A stretch of DNA of 64,000 nucleotides from SZUA-87 sp041687805 (GTDB lineage Bacteria; Actinomycetota; Acidimicrobiia; Acidimicrobiales; Aldehydirespiratoraceae), in NCBI GenBank assembly GCA_041687805.1, contig JBDNJK010000116.1, forward strand, positions 1 through 64,000. Direction: 5' to 3'. The translations under genes were made by a program, and so were the position numbers. The notes under the pieces were generated by a model that was not told the DNA's origin, ran no database searches, and worked only from the letters and a program-made list of their open reading frames with translations. Each line of letters begins with the position of its first letter. Position 1 is the stretch's first letter. Below are positions 51,688 through 59,995 of this stretch, in pieces.

Positions 51688-51695
51688 ATGTACGA
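51680..51695 (-). promoter_or_regulatory. LexA-like SOS box overlapping the ruvC start codon
   Basis: TCGTACATGTGTTCGT on the minus strand agrees with TCGAAC-N4-GTTCGA at 10 of 12 fixed positions. The GTG start of ruvC lies inside it and its first base overlaps the end of the -10 element. RuvCAB is a common SOS operon. Confidence 0.6.
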
Positions 51696-51700
51696 CTGTA
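51695..51700 (-). promoter_or_regulatory. -10 element of ruvC-ruvA-ruvB (leaderless type)
   Basis: TACAGT on the minus strand is followed by exactly seven bases and the ruvC GTG. Its last base touches the SOS box. Confidence 0.5.
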
Positions 51701-51763
51701 GTGCCGACACGCGCTAGCGCGGCGGACGCCACCCGTCAGGGCTGACAGACATCAACGAAGCGC

Positions 51764-52513
51764 CTACTCCGACGCCGACTCCATGAGGTCGTCGGTCATG
51801 TCGAAATTGCCATGGACGTCCTGGACGTCGTCAAGATCGTCGAGAAGTTCCAACAACTTGAGCACCCGCCTGGCGACCCCGAGTTCGGTCACCTCGACCG
51901 TGGACGAAGGCAACATCGTGAGATCAGCCGAGTCAAAGGAGATACCGGCCGACTCAATGGCCTCGCGGACAGCATTGAAATCGGTTGGCGGGGTGGTCAC
52001 CTGCCATTGCTCCCCATCGGCGACCAGATCCTCGGCTCCGGCGTCGAGAGCCACCATCATCAATTCGTCTTCTTCGACCTCAGATGGGATGAGGATGACG
52101 CCCTTGCGCTCGAACTGCCACGCCACAGCGCCAGGCTCAGCGAGCGACCCACCGTTCTTCGACAACGTGTTGCGAACGTCGCCACCGGTGCGGTTGCGAT
52201 TATCGGTGAGGCACTCGATGTAAAGCGCCACTCCCCCGGGTGCATAACCCTCATAGGTGACCGTCTCGTAGTTGACGCCTTCAAGCTCTCCGGTGCCCCG
52301 CTTGACGGCACGTTCGATCGTGTCGAGAGGAACCGAGGCGTCGCGGGCCTTCTGGAACATCGTGCGTAACGTGGCGTTGGAATCGAGATCTCCGCCGCCA
52401 GTTCGGGCGGCCACCTCCACCTGTTTGATCAACTTGGCGAACAGCTTGCCGCGCTTGGCGTCAGCCGCACCCTTCTTGTGCTTGATCGTTGCCCATTTGG
52501 AGTGACCCGACAT
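51764..52513 (-). CDS. yebC: YebC/PmpR-family protein
   Basis: YebC-type proteins were described as DNA-binding regulators; some members help translation of proline-rich sequences. The opening MSGHSKWATIKHKKGAADAK and KLFAKLIKQVEVAARTGGGD are nearly invariant, and YEGYAPGGVALYIECLTDN (about residues 85-103) follows. The acidic C-terminus is typical. 249 aa. It is one gene upstream of ruvC in the minus direction, the conserved yebC-ruvC order. AGAGGA precedes its ATG. Confidence 0.95.
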   Translation of the reverse strand: MSGHSKWATIKHKKGAADAKRGKLFAKLIKQVEVAARTGGGDLDSNATLRTMFQKARDASVPLDTIERAVKRGTGELEGVNYETVTYEGYAPGGVALYIECLTDNRNRTGGDVRNTLSKNGGSLAEPGAVAWQFERKGVILIPSEVEEDELMMVALDAGAEDLVADGEQWQVTTPPTDFNAVREAIESAGISFDSADLTMLPSSTVEVTELGVARRVLKLLELLDDLDDVQDVHGNFDMTDDLMESASE

Positions 52514-52536
52514 GGGTGATTCCTCTCGATTTGCCA

Positions 52537-52551
52537 GGGAACAAGATTCCC
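52537..52551. other. Small inverted repeat between pdxT and yebC
   Basis: GGGAA and TTCCC are separated by five bases, with CC and GG flanking. There is no T run after it, so it may be a weak structure in the yebC leader instead of a terminator. Confidence 0.3.
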
Positions 52552-52567
52552 GGATGCGGATTGGGGA

Positions 52568-53158
52568 TTACGGATTTCCGGAGTCGATGCGTCGGATGAA
52601 CTGACGGTGGACACGATCGTCCCCCGACAACTCCGGGTGGAACGCTGCCACTGTGACATGGCCCTGTCGACACAGTACGGGGTTGCCATCGACATTTGCG
52701 AGAACCTCGACCTCTTCGCCGGTGCGTGTCACCACCGGAGCCCGAATGAAGACGGCGTGGAATGGCGTCTCGAAGTCGGCTACATCGATGTCCGACTCGA
52801 AACTGTCGGTCTGGGTGCCGTAGCCATTGCGCCTTACGTCGACGTCGATTGCACCCAGAAAATGCTGATCAGGCCTGCCATCCAGGATCTTGGCCGACAG
52901 CAGAATCAGTCCGGCACAGGTGCCGAGAACCGGAAGACCCGCCGCGATACGTTGCGCAAGCGGATCGAGTAGTCCGCCACGATCGAGCAGCATTGAGATG
53001 GTGGTCGACTCACCGCCCGGGATCACCAAAGCATCCACGCGTTCCAGTTGTTCTGGAGTGCGAATCTCCAAAGTCTGCGCGCCAAGCGGTGCAAGAATTT
53101 TCGAGTGTGCGGCAAAGGCGCCTTGCAGCGCCAGTACGCCTACGAGCGGTGCTACCAA
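52568..53158 (-). CDS. pdxT: Pyridoxal 5'-phosphate synthase glutaminase subunit
   Basis: PdxT frees ammonia from glutamine for PdxS. The class I triad is Cys in LPVLGTCAGLILLS (about residue 80), and His and Glu in FHPEL near residue 173. GVLALQGAFAAHSKIL starts the protein. VIPGGESTTISMLL supplies the oxyanion loop. 196 aa. The start is a TTG overlapping the pdxS stop by seven bases; no ATG or GTG is better placed. Confidence 0.95.
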   Translation of the reverse strand: MVAPLVGVLALQGAFAAHSKILAPLGAQTLEIRTPEQLERVDALVIPGGESTTISMLLDRGGLLDPLAQRIAAGLPVLGTCAGLILLSAKILDGRPDQHFLGAIDVDVRRNGYGTQTDSFESDIDVADFETPFHAVFIRAPVVTRTGEEVEVLANVDGNPVLCRQGHVTVAAFHPELSGDDRVHRQFIRRIDSGNP

Positions 53159-54072
53159 CCGCGATCGGCCAGTTTCGTCTCGAGGGTGGCGATCTCCAAG
53201 CCCTTCATAGCCGCGCCCAGACCGGTGCTGACCTTGGCGATGATCGCCGGGTCTTGGAAGTGGCTAGCGGACTCGACGATGGCCGATGCCATCTTTGCCG
53301 GCTGTGAACTCTTGAAAATTCCGGACCCGACGAAAATCGACTGGGCACCCAACTGCATTACCAACGATGCATCCGCCGGGGTGGCGATGCCACCAGCGCA
53401 AAACATCGGCACCGGCAGCGAGCCGGTGTCGTGGACCTCTTGGACGAGCGACAATGGCGCCTGGAGTTTCTTGGCCCAGTCGAACAACTCAGCCGAATCG
53501 GCAGTGGTGATCTTACGGATATCACCGAGAATCGAACGAAGATGACGAACCGCCTCGACGATGTTGCCGGTGCCGGCCTCACCCTTCGAGCGGATCAAGC
53601 AAGCTCCCTCGCTGATGCGCCTGAGCGCTTCACCGAGGTTGGTGGCGCCGCACACGAATGGGGTAACAAACGCCCACTTGTCGATGTGATGGGATTCATC
53701 GGCGGGGGTGAGAACTTCCGACTCGTCGATGTAGTCGACGCCGAGCGATTGCAGAACCTGAGCTTCACCAAAATGACCGATGCGAGCCTTGGCCATCACC
53801 GGAATGCTCACCGCGGCCTGGATCCCCTTGATCATCTCGGGATCAGACATACGGGCCACGCCGCCATCGCGACGAATATCGGCCGGGACTCGTTCCAGGG
53901 CCATCACTGCGACGGCACCAGCATCCTCGGCGATTCGGGCCTGATCGCGGTCGACCACATCCATGATCACGCCACCCTTGAGCATTTCGGCGAGCCCACG
54001 CTTGACCAACTGAGTGCCGGTCTCGCGAGACGAGATTTCTGCGCGATCTGTGTTGTCTTCCATGATGTTCAT
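53152..54072 (-). CDS. pdxS: Pyridoxal 5'-phosphate synthase subunit PdxS
   Basis: PdxS builds vitamin B6 from ribose 5-phosphate, glyceraldehyde 3-phosphate and ammonia. It is one of the most conserved proteins known: KRGLAEMLKGGVIMDVVD (about residues 24-41), MALERVPADIRRDGGVARM with an active-site Lys later in VMAKARIGHF, and IRSKGEAGTGNIVEAVRHLR near residue 165. 306 aa. The GAGAG seven bases upstream supports 54072; an ATG nine bases later with AGGA is also possible. Confidence 0.97.
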   Translation of the reverse strand: MNIMEDNTDRAEISSRETGTQLVKRGLAEMLKGGVIMDVVDRDQARIAEDAGAVAVMALERVPADIRRDGGVARMSDPEMIKGIQAAVSIPVMAKARIGHFGEAQVLQSLGVDYIDESEVLTPADESHHIDKWAFVTPFVCGATNLGEALRRISEGACLIRSKGEAGTGNIVEAVRHLRSILGDIRKITTADSAELFDWAKKLQAPLSLVQEVHDTGSLPVPMFCAGGIATPADASLVMQLGAQSIFVGSGIFKSSQPAKMASAIVESASHFQDPAIIAKVSTGLGAAMKGLEIATLETKLADRGW

Positions 54073-54090
54073 CCTATGGCTCTCGACCGC

Positions 54091-55266
54091 TTACGACGTA
54101 GCCGAATCGCGGGCATCGGAAAGTAGTTTCAGCGCATCGGACGGATCGATGACACTGATGTCGGCCGTGGCGAACATGGAGTGCTGGCCCGCAGCGAGCA
54201 GCACCCACGTCGAACCGGGCGCAAGTGGAATGACCGCGCCGTCTGGATTTGTCAGATTCCAGCTCGGAGCTTCGGCAGATCTCGACCATGTGCCCTCGAT
54301 CAATCGGCCACGGGTGAAGACCTGCACCGGGCCGTTCCCAAAGGTCCTGGCCTGCGGGGATTCACCGTCGGCGGCTGATACGCCGTAGTTGACCTGGGCA
54401 ACTATCACGTTGGCGGGAGCGACCTCAACCTCTACGCCGCCGACCACCGATGTTTGAAGGGTGCCGTCCTGAAGCCTCACCCAGCCATTTGACGCTGTGT
54501 CCCAGACGTGGGTCGACCGACGACCGAACGTGCTTGGATAGTCGACATCCACGCCACCGACAGCGCTGCCCGACTCTGGCGGCAAATCACCGTAGGTGAA
54601 CAACGCTCCTGGTATCCCAGCATTCGTGTCGGGGATATCTGCCGGCACCACGTAGAGATTGTCGGGGGCGGCGCGATCATCGGACCGGAAATATGCGCTC
54701 TCGAGTCTGAGAGCCCCCACATCCACCATCAGGCCGGCATCTCTGGCTTGGCGGAGCTCCCTCAACACGATGGTGTTGCCACCCGAATAGCCGAACAGTG
54801 GCTTCGACAGCCCTGCCAGAAGATGGACATCGCTTGATCGGCCCGATCGAACCGGCCCTATGGCATCGGGGATTTGTGAGTGAAACACCGCGAAGAACCG
54901 GGTCTTGAGACCCTCAACCAACTCTTCATAGATCACATCGGCCTCGAACAGTCCGGTCTGCGGACGCGACTTTGCGTCGTTGTTGCCGATCTTGATCACC
55001 AATGCCGGGGCTTCTTCGCGGTCGGCAGATATTGGCGCTCCGGTAAGCGGTCCGTATGCGCCGGTGTATTGCTCGACTGTGGTCGTCGATGCAACCGTTG
55101 TGGAAGCAGCGGCGGTCGTCACAGTCGGTGAGCTCGATGCCGAGGTGGAGGGGGTAGCCGAGTTGTCTCCGCCGCCTCCGCCGCATGCCTTCGCGAGGAT
55201 GAGCGCGACGGCGACCGCTACGGCGACCGCGGCAGCGGTCCTGCTGCCGTTTGAGAAAATCATCAC
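54091..55266 (-). CDS. DUF3048 domain protein, membrane-anchored
   Basis: The N-terminus has a hydrophobic helix (about residues 9-25, TAAAVAVAVAVALILAK) then ACGGGGG, a poor lipobox, so it is anchored or lipidated. A low-complexity Ser/Thr/Ala stretch (about residues 35-65) leads to the DUF3048 (YerB-type) domain: GPLTGAPI, VIKIGNNDAKSRPQTGLFEADVIYEELVEG (family core) and later AIGPVRSGRSSD. The fold resembles other YerB lipoproteins of unknown function. It starts with GTG or the next codon ATG at 55263, overlapping the M48-like stop. 391 aa. Confidence 0.8.
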   Translation of the reverse strand: MMIFSNGSRTAAAVAVAVAVALILAKACGGGGGDNSATPSTSASSSPTVTTAAASTTVASTTTVEQYTGAYGPLTGAPISADREEAPALVIKIGNNDAKSRPQTGLFEADVIYEELVEGLKTRFFAVFHSQIPDAIGPVRSGRSSDVHLLAGLSKPLFGYSGGNTIVLRELRQARDAGLMVDVGALRLESAYFRSDDRAAPDNLYVVPADIPDTNAGIPGALFTYGDLPPESGSAVGGVDVDYPSTFGRRSTHVWDTASNGWVRLQDGTLQTSVVGGVEVEVAPANVIVAQVNYGVSAADGESPQARTFGNGPVQVFTRGRLIEGTWSRSAEAPSWNLTNPDGAVIPLAPGSTWVLLAAGQHSMFATADISVIDPSDALKLLSDARDSATS

Positions 55267-55988
55267 AATTCCTGAAGAGTGACGATTCGCTGGTCGAGAG
55301 GTGGTCGTCTGGCTGACCCGCCACTAGTGGCTCCAAACAACCACAGATGGTCGGTTGTGACACCGGGTGTGACCCCGTCGCCGGTCTGGGCTCTTGTCAT
55401 GGCCGAAGCAAGGGCTGGTGGATATCGGGTGATCCTGACACCCGCGTAGTCGGCCAGCACGACAGCCTTGGAATCGAGATGTCGCCCTACGAAGTGCCGC
55501 GCCAGGGATCCTCGACCCAGCAGTCGGCCAGCTGCGCACAAGATCGTGGCGGACTCCACGCCCGATTCAAGAAGGCACAAGGCGCGGGCCGTGAGTGCCT
55601 CGAGCTCAAGGCGGCTCAGGTCGTCGAGAGCGCCGGCGGTGACAACGAGATCCGCATCATCGGAGCTTCTGGCGACCATCGCGGCATCTGGGGCAGACAC
55701 ATCGACAACTTGTATTCGCGGGGGTGTGAAACCGCCGGACAAGCAGATCCCCTCCACGATGTTGTCGATTCTCTCACGCCGCCCATCGACAATCGGCTGA
55801 GCCCCAAGCTCAGTGAGAGCAATGCCCAACGACACTCGTCGTACGACCAGTATCAACATGATCCCAGCCAGGACTCCGACCGCGACAGCCACCCAGACGG
55901 GCGCGAAGAGTACAACTACAGCGCCGACGACAACTGCCAGCAGCACCGCAGGTGGACCAAGAATTCTCATCGGTGAATTTGATGTCAT
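55263..55988 (-). CDS. M48-like membrane protein with erased active site
   Basis: The 241-residue product has a hydrophobic N-terminal region (about residues 13-48, two helices) followed by a domain that follows M48 (HtpX/Ste24) order. ALDDLSRLELEALTARALCL (about residues 120-139) replaces the usual LSxDELxAVLAHELxH, so the HExxH zinc motif is gone (ARALC at 134-138). The third-ligand region reads SKAVVLADYAGVRITRYPPALASAM (family: EYLADAxAVxLTRYPxALASAL), with the Glu missing, and ends RRPPLDQRIVTLQEL. It is probably a pseudo-peptidase. It lies between DUF3048 and lemA. Confidence 0.75.
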   Translation of the reverse strand: MTSNSPMRILGPPAVLLAVVVGAVVVLFAPVWVAVAVGVLAGIMLILVVRRVSLGIALTELGAQPIVDGRRERIDNIVEGICLSGGFTPPRIQVVDVSAPDAAMVARSSDDADLVVTAGALDDLSRLELEALTARALCLLESGVESATILCAAGRLLGRGSLARHFVGRHLDSKAVVLADYAGVRITRYPPALASAMTRAQTGDGVTPGVTTDHLWLFGATSGGSARRPPLDQRIVTLQEL

Positions 55989-56024
55989 GTGGATCTCAGT
56001 ACGGAGTCGGGATTGAGCGTCAGC

Positions 56025-56573
56025 TCAGAATTGGACGGACACATTGCCGCGCGATTCGTCGTCGGTCTCGAAATATTCACGGGCGCTGAACCCCATCGGC
56101 CCCGCCATCACAACACCCGGGAACGTCTGAATCGAATTGTTGTATTTGAGAACCGTGTCGTTGTAGAGCTGACGGGCGTATGCGATTCGGCCCTCGGTGG
56201 CAGTGAGTTCCTCCTGTAGATCCCGGAAATTATCGTTGGCCTTCAACTCCGGGTATGCCTCCGACACCGCGAACAACTGGCGAAGCGCGCCGGTGAGCAT
56301 GTTTTCGCTCTGCGCCTGAGCGGCGGGACCCTGGGCGGTGGTTGCGGCGTTGCGGGCCGCGATTACAGCCTCGAGTGTCTCGCGCTCGTGGGATGCATAT
56401 CCCTTGACGGTTTCGACCAGATTCGGGATCAGATCCCACCGACGTTTCAGCTGCACGTCTATCTGCGCCCAGGCATTCTCGATGCGATTCCTGAGCCTGA
56501 CCATCTTGTTGTAAATGCTGATGATGAAAACAACCAGCACGACTACAACAGCCAGAACGATCAATAAAACCAT
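56025..56573 (-). CDS. LemA family protein
   Basis: LemA proteins are single-helix, coiled-coil envelope proteins often encoded next to M48 peptidases. Here residues 2-22 form the helix (VLLIVLAVVVVLVVFIISIY). NRIENAWAQIDVQLKRRWDLIPNLV (about residues 32-56) and VKGYASHERETLEAVIAARN are the family core, and LKANDNFRDLQEELTATEGRI is near residue 118. A GGAGG lies five bases ahead of the ATG. 182 aa. Confidence 0.93.
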   Translation of the reverse strand: MVLLIVLAVVVVLVVFIISIYNKMVRLRNRIENAWAQIDVQLKRRWDLIPNLVETVKGYASHERETLEAVIAARNAATTAQGPAAQAQSENMLTGALRQLFAVSEAYPELKANDNFRDLQEELTATEGRIAYARQLYNDTVLKYNNSIQTFPGVVMAGPMGFSAREYFETDDESRGNVSVQF

Positions 56574-56613
56574 CTGTTCCTCCGGAACGACGCTCGGTAG
56601 CGCTACAACCCCA

Positions 56614-57720
56614 TCAGGTTAGCGTCCCGCGGGCGTCGGGCCCGACCGCGGCGGCAACCAACCGTTCGTATCGATCGACATAGAAATCAGCCAAGTTCTC
56701 CATCGAGAACATCTCCGCTCGCTCACGCCCAGAGGTCACCAGGCCGGCACGCTCATCGGACGATCCGATCAGAGAGCGCAAAGCTGCAGCCAACGCGACG
56801 CTGTCGCCAGGTTCGACCAGCACCGCGTCGCGACCGCCTCGCGCCACATTGGAATAACCGGGAATGTCTGCTGCCACGACGGGAGTCGATGCTGCCATTG
56901 CCTCAAGCAACACGATTCCGAACGACTCGCCACGCAACGATGGAGCACAGAAAACATCGGCGCCGCGTAGGCGGGCTGTCTTCTCGGACTCGCTTATCGT
57001 GCCCAACCAGTCGATTCTGGGATCGCCGGCGAACCGCGCCCTCAAGTCGGCGGTGTCGGGGCCCTCCCCGGCAATCCACAAGCGCACATTGGAAGGCAAA
57101 TTCGACATTGCGTCAAGCAACACACGAAGACCCTTGCGGGGTTCGTGCCTACCCAAGAAGAGGATCGTGCGGCCGCCGCCCTCGATGATCGGACCCTCGG
57201 CGTATCGACGAAGCTCGACCCCGTTGAACGCCAGATCGTATTGGCCACCGAGGGCCTGCTGGGCCATTTTACGGGCATCGTCGGATACGGCCACCCGGTC
57301 GTCGATGCGACCAGCAAGGAACTTGACCACTCGCGGCAGCAAGTCGTAGGCCAACGATCCTCCGGCGGCGTGAAACGTGCCGATGAGAGGGGCCGGGCGA
57401 GTGAGCAAAGCGGTGGTGGTCGGGCCCGGGGCGAGCGGTTCATGAAGGTGAACCACGTCGAAATCTTCGTCGCGCATGGCCCTGATCGTTCGAAGTTGGC
57501 AGGCCGGATCCGGCGCGACCGGTGCCACAGAACCGTTTGCCGCAGTAGGAAGGCTCGCACCCAGTGGGGTGACGCCAGCATCGGGAGGAGGTCCGTCGCA
57601 GGGGGCGAGCACGCGCACATCGTGGCCTTTGCGCCGCAGCGCCCGCGCCAAACCCAGCACCTGCATCTGGACACCACCGGGGACCGTCAGGCTGTATGGG
57701 CAGACGATTCCGATCCGCAT
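56614..57720 (-). CDS. pimA: Phosphatidylinositol alpha-mannosyltransferase (PimA-like)
   Basis: PimA adds the first mannose of phosphatidylinositol mannosides on the inner leaflet. The GT4 protein opens MRIGIVCPYSLTVPGGVQMQ, close to mycobacterial PimA, with HLHEPLAPGPTT and FHAAGGSLAYDLLP near residues 95-125. The C-terminal GDP-mannose site has LFLGRHEPRKGLRVLLDA (about residues 190-207) and the EX7E motif near PSLRGESFGIVLLEAMA. 368 aa. It overlaps the patA stop by one base. Confidence 0.88.
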   Translation of the reverse strand: MRIGIVCPYSLTVPGGVQMQVLGLARALRRKGHDVRVLAPCDGPPPDAGVTPLGASLPTAANGSVAPVAPDPACQLRTIRAMRDEDFDVVHLHEPLAPGPTTTALLTRPAPLIGTFHAAGGSLAYDLLPRVVKFLAGRIDDRVAVSDDARKMAQQALGGQYDLAFNGVELRRYAEGPIIEGGGRTILFLGRHEPRKGLRVLLDAMSNLPSNVRLWIAGEGPDTADLRARFAGDPRIDWLGTISESEKTARLRGADVFCAPSLRGESFGIVLLEAMAASTPVVAADIPGYSNVARGGRDAVLVEPGDSVALAAALRSLIGSSDERAGLVTSGRERAEMFSMENLADFYVDRYERLVAAAVGPDARGTLT

Positions 57721-58631
57721 TACACAATCGCCTTGAGATGCTCGGGTAATTCCATGTCGAGCAATCGGTAGTCACTGGGCCAATTGGGACTCAGCATGTG
57801 CCACTGCTCCGGCGCCCGACCTATCAGGACCTCAAATTCGTGAGCGAGATCCTGGGTGATCCGTGTGATGTCTTCACGAAGCCGACCCCGTCTCTCAACA
57901 TTGATCGCGGGACGAACCTCACCGAAGACTCCCCCATCCCGCCAAAAAATGCCTGTCGGGAGCAAAGGGCACTTATTACGAAGAGCAAGAGTGGCAGGGC
58001 CCGCGGGCAGCGTGGTCTGCTCACCAAAAAACTCGACGACCACTCCGTTTCCGACGATGTCGCGATCAGACGGGAGACACAAGACCTCGCCACGCTTCAG
58101 TGCCCCGCTCGCTTCGCGGCCCGCGTTGTCGTCAGATGCAACGATGTTCATTCCCAGTGACTCCCGAAGGCCGACAAACCATTCAAATAATTCGGGTGGC
58201 TTCAACGGCTCCACCACCGCAGTGATCGGTATTCGCGCAACTCTCGAGATCCAGGCCGCCGCCCACTCCCAACTGCCCAAGTGCGGCAGCGCGATGATCG
58301 AACCCCGGCCACTGGCATGGGCTTCCTCGATCTGACCAAATCCCGAATAGCTGAACTTCTGGTCGATCTCACTGGGCGACATCTCTGGGAGTCGGAAGCT
58401 CTCCAGGTAGTAGCGCGTGTACCAGTCGTAGACAGCTGCCACACGACGACGTCGTTCAGCTGGCGACATCTCACGACCCAGAACTCGTTCAAGATTATGG
58501 GTGATCAAAAGACTCTTGTCGCCTGACACCGACAGCGCCGAAGACACTGCCCGCGAGCCAACCGAGGTAAGGCCATCGGGAACGTGGCGTGCCAAAAACG
58601 ATCCCGCTCGATAGGCGGAGACCGATGCCAT
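57720..58631 (-). CDS. Phosphatidylinositol mannoside acyltransferase (PatA-like)
   Basis: This LpxL/HtrB-fold acyltransferase has the HX4E catalytic motif in LPHLGSWEW (H117, E122). It also has FRLPEMSPSEIDQKF near residue 80 and VEFFGEQTTLPAGPATLALR near residue 185. In mycobacteria the equivalent protein acylates the mannose of PIMs, and the neighbours here are pgsA and pimA, which supports that role. 303 aa. It starts five bases after the pgsA stop. A lipid A role is ruled out by the actinobacterial context. Confidence 0.85.
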   Translation of the reverse strand: MASVSAYRAGSFLARHVPDGLTSVGSRAVSSALSVSGDKSLLITHNLERVLGREMSPAERRRRVAAVYDWYTRYYLESFRLPEMSPSEIDQKFSYSGFGQIEEAHASGRGSIIALPHLGSWEWAAAWISRVARIPITAVVEPLKPPELFEWFVGLRESLGMNIVASDDNAGREASGALKRGEVLCLPSDRDIVGNGVVVEFFGEQTTLPAGPATLALRNKCPLLPTGIFWRDGGVFGEVRPAINVERRGRLREDITRITQDLAHEFEVLIGRAPEQWHMLSPNWPSDYRLLDMELPEHLKAIV

Positions 58632-58636
58632 TGAGT

Positions 58637-59326
58637 TCAGTGGTTGCGCAGAGCGCGGCGTTCACGCATCCGCTCACGCCATGCCGACTCCGAGGCCGTC
58701 GAACGTCGAGCTACGCGGCGTTGCGCACTGCGCCTCACCGGTCGACCTTGGGAAGCTTGGCGCCACACCTTCACGAACCGCTGGACGGCGGTGACGAGTG
58801 TGAGGGCAAGCATCACCCACAACACGCCGATCAGGATCTCGTTGAACAGCAGCCCGAATGCCAAGACGATGAATCTTTCGGCGCGTTCCATGATGCCGCC
58901 CTTGGCATCAAAGCCGAGCGACTCGGCCTTGGCGCGTTGGTATGAAATCAGCATCGCGGCAGCCATGATCGCAACCGGAAGCATCGAGATCCGCCCGGGC
59001 CGGTTGCTGGCCAAATACCAGGCAACTCCACCGAACAGCATGGCATCGGTGAGGCGATCAGAGACCGAATCGAGGAAAGCGCCGCGAGTCGATCCAGTGC
59101 CCGACGCACGAGCAACTGCACCATCGAGTGCGTCGGGAATGCCGGTGAGAAGTATGAAGAGGAAGCCAACCCGCAGGTATCCCGAACCAATGGTGTAGGC
59201 GGCGATACCCGCCATGGCGATGCCCACCATCGTGACCACGTCGGCAGATATACCGGTTCGGCGCAGGCTCTGGCCGATCGGGGTGAGACCTCTGTCGACA
59301 GTCGCTCGCCAGTTGCCATCGAACAT
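58637..59326 (-). CDS. pgsA: Phosphatidylinositol phosphate synthase (CDP-alcohol phosphotransferase)
   Basis: This membrane enzyme links CDP-diacylglycerol to inositol phosphate. The family motif DALDGAVARASGTGSTRGAF with later LDSVSDR gives the spaced aspartates D-x2-D-G-x2-A-R-x8-G-x3-D-x3-D. Several hydrophobic helices surround it. A GGAG seven bases ahead of the ATG at 59326 selects this start (MFDGNWRATVDRGLTP). 229 aa. A basic tail (about residues 200-229) ends the protein. The order HIT-pgsA-patA-pimA is the one found in M. tuberculosis, except that here a 172-aa gene lies between HIT and pgsA. Confidence 0.9.
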   Translation of the reverse strand: MFDGNWRATVDRGLTPIGQSLRRTGISADVVTMVGIAMAGIAAYTIGSGYLRVGFLFILLTGIPDALDGAVARASGTGSTRGAFLDSVSDRLTDAMLFGGVAWYLASNRPGRISMLPVAIMAAAMLISYQRAKAESLGFDAKGGIMERAERFIVLAFGLLFNEILIGVLWVMLALTLVTAVQRFVKVWRQASQGRPVRRSAQRRVARRSTASESAWRERMRERRALRNH

Positions 59327-59422
59327 GTATGTGCTCCAGTCGGAAATTACGGCCGTCACGCTAACAGCGTGACCAGCCATGCCGGGCGCATCGGCACTAT
59401 GACCAACCGGACTCGGCCCTCA

Positions 59423-59941
59423 TCAATTCCCGTATGCGGTCCAGTCCTCGGGGTTGTCCTCGACAAATCGATCGATGATTTCGCCGTCGATTCCGTCGAT
59501 CAGCAGCAGCCCTCTTCGGCTCGGTGATGGTTCATTGGAGTAGAGAAGAATTCTCCACGTGGGACGACTTCGCAGGCCGCGCCAACCAAGCTGAGCGGAC
59601 GCGTGCCCTACCGGAAACCCGACCTCGCGACTTGCCGCACCGAGTGCGTGTTGCTCATCGAATGAGAGATCCCAACCGGCCTGCCAGTGGTAGGCGCCTA
59701 TCACCACCAGAGCGATGCCTGCATACATGAAACCGTCGTTGACAAGAACTGCATCGGAACCGCTCACCGCCGACAAGACAATCGCAGCGACACCCGTAAG
59801 CATGTAGATGACCGCAGGAATTCGCCGCCGACTGTTGTTTGGGAAGAGGTATGTGGCCGTGAGCGCAGACACGTCAAGGTCGGCCGGAAGCGTGTCTCGG
59901 ACCTCGTCGTCGGTCGGCTCCGAATGATCGTCGTTGCTCAT
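59423..59941 (-). CDS. Unknown membrane protein, 172 aa
   Basis: I do not recognise a family. The N-terminus is acidic (SNDDHSEPTDDEVRD). Two hydrophobic helices follow at about residues 43-59 (YMLTGVAAIVLSAVSG) and 70-84 (GFMYAGIALVVIGAYHW). The C-terminal half is soluble-looking (SRPTWRILLYSNEPSPSRRG and IIDRFVEDNPEDW). Such a protein between the HIT and pgsA genes could be a regulator or partner of phospholipid synthesis, but nothing shows that. A TAGCCT seven bases ahead suggests a leaderless start. Confidence 0.7.
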   Translation of the reverse strand: MSNDDHSEPTDDEVRDTLPADLDVSALTATYLFPNNSRRRIPAVIYMLTGVAAIVLSAVSGSDAVLVNDGFMYAGIALVVIGAYHWQAGWDLSFDEQHALGAASREVGFPVGHASAQLGWRGLRSRPTWRILLYSNEPSPSRRGLLLIDGIDGEIIDRFVEDNPEDWTAYGN

Positions 59942-59948
59942 CGCATCG

Positions 59949-59954
59949 AGGCTA
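59949..59954 (-). promoter_or_regulatory. -10 element of the 172-aa gene (leaderless type)
   Basis: TAGCCT on the minus strand is followed by seven bases and the ATG at 59941. It would also serve pgsA-patA-pimA, after the 54-base gap that follows the HIT gene. Confidence 0.4.
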
Positions 59955-59995
59955 TTGCCACGAGAAGTAATCGCCGCGCCATCGCTGGCAGCCGC

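Noticed and set aside
51711..51720. Palindrome GCGCTAGCGC upstream of ruvC
   Set aside because: It is a ten-base perfect palindrome but of common GC-rich composition. No second copy or known operator matches it.
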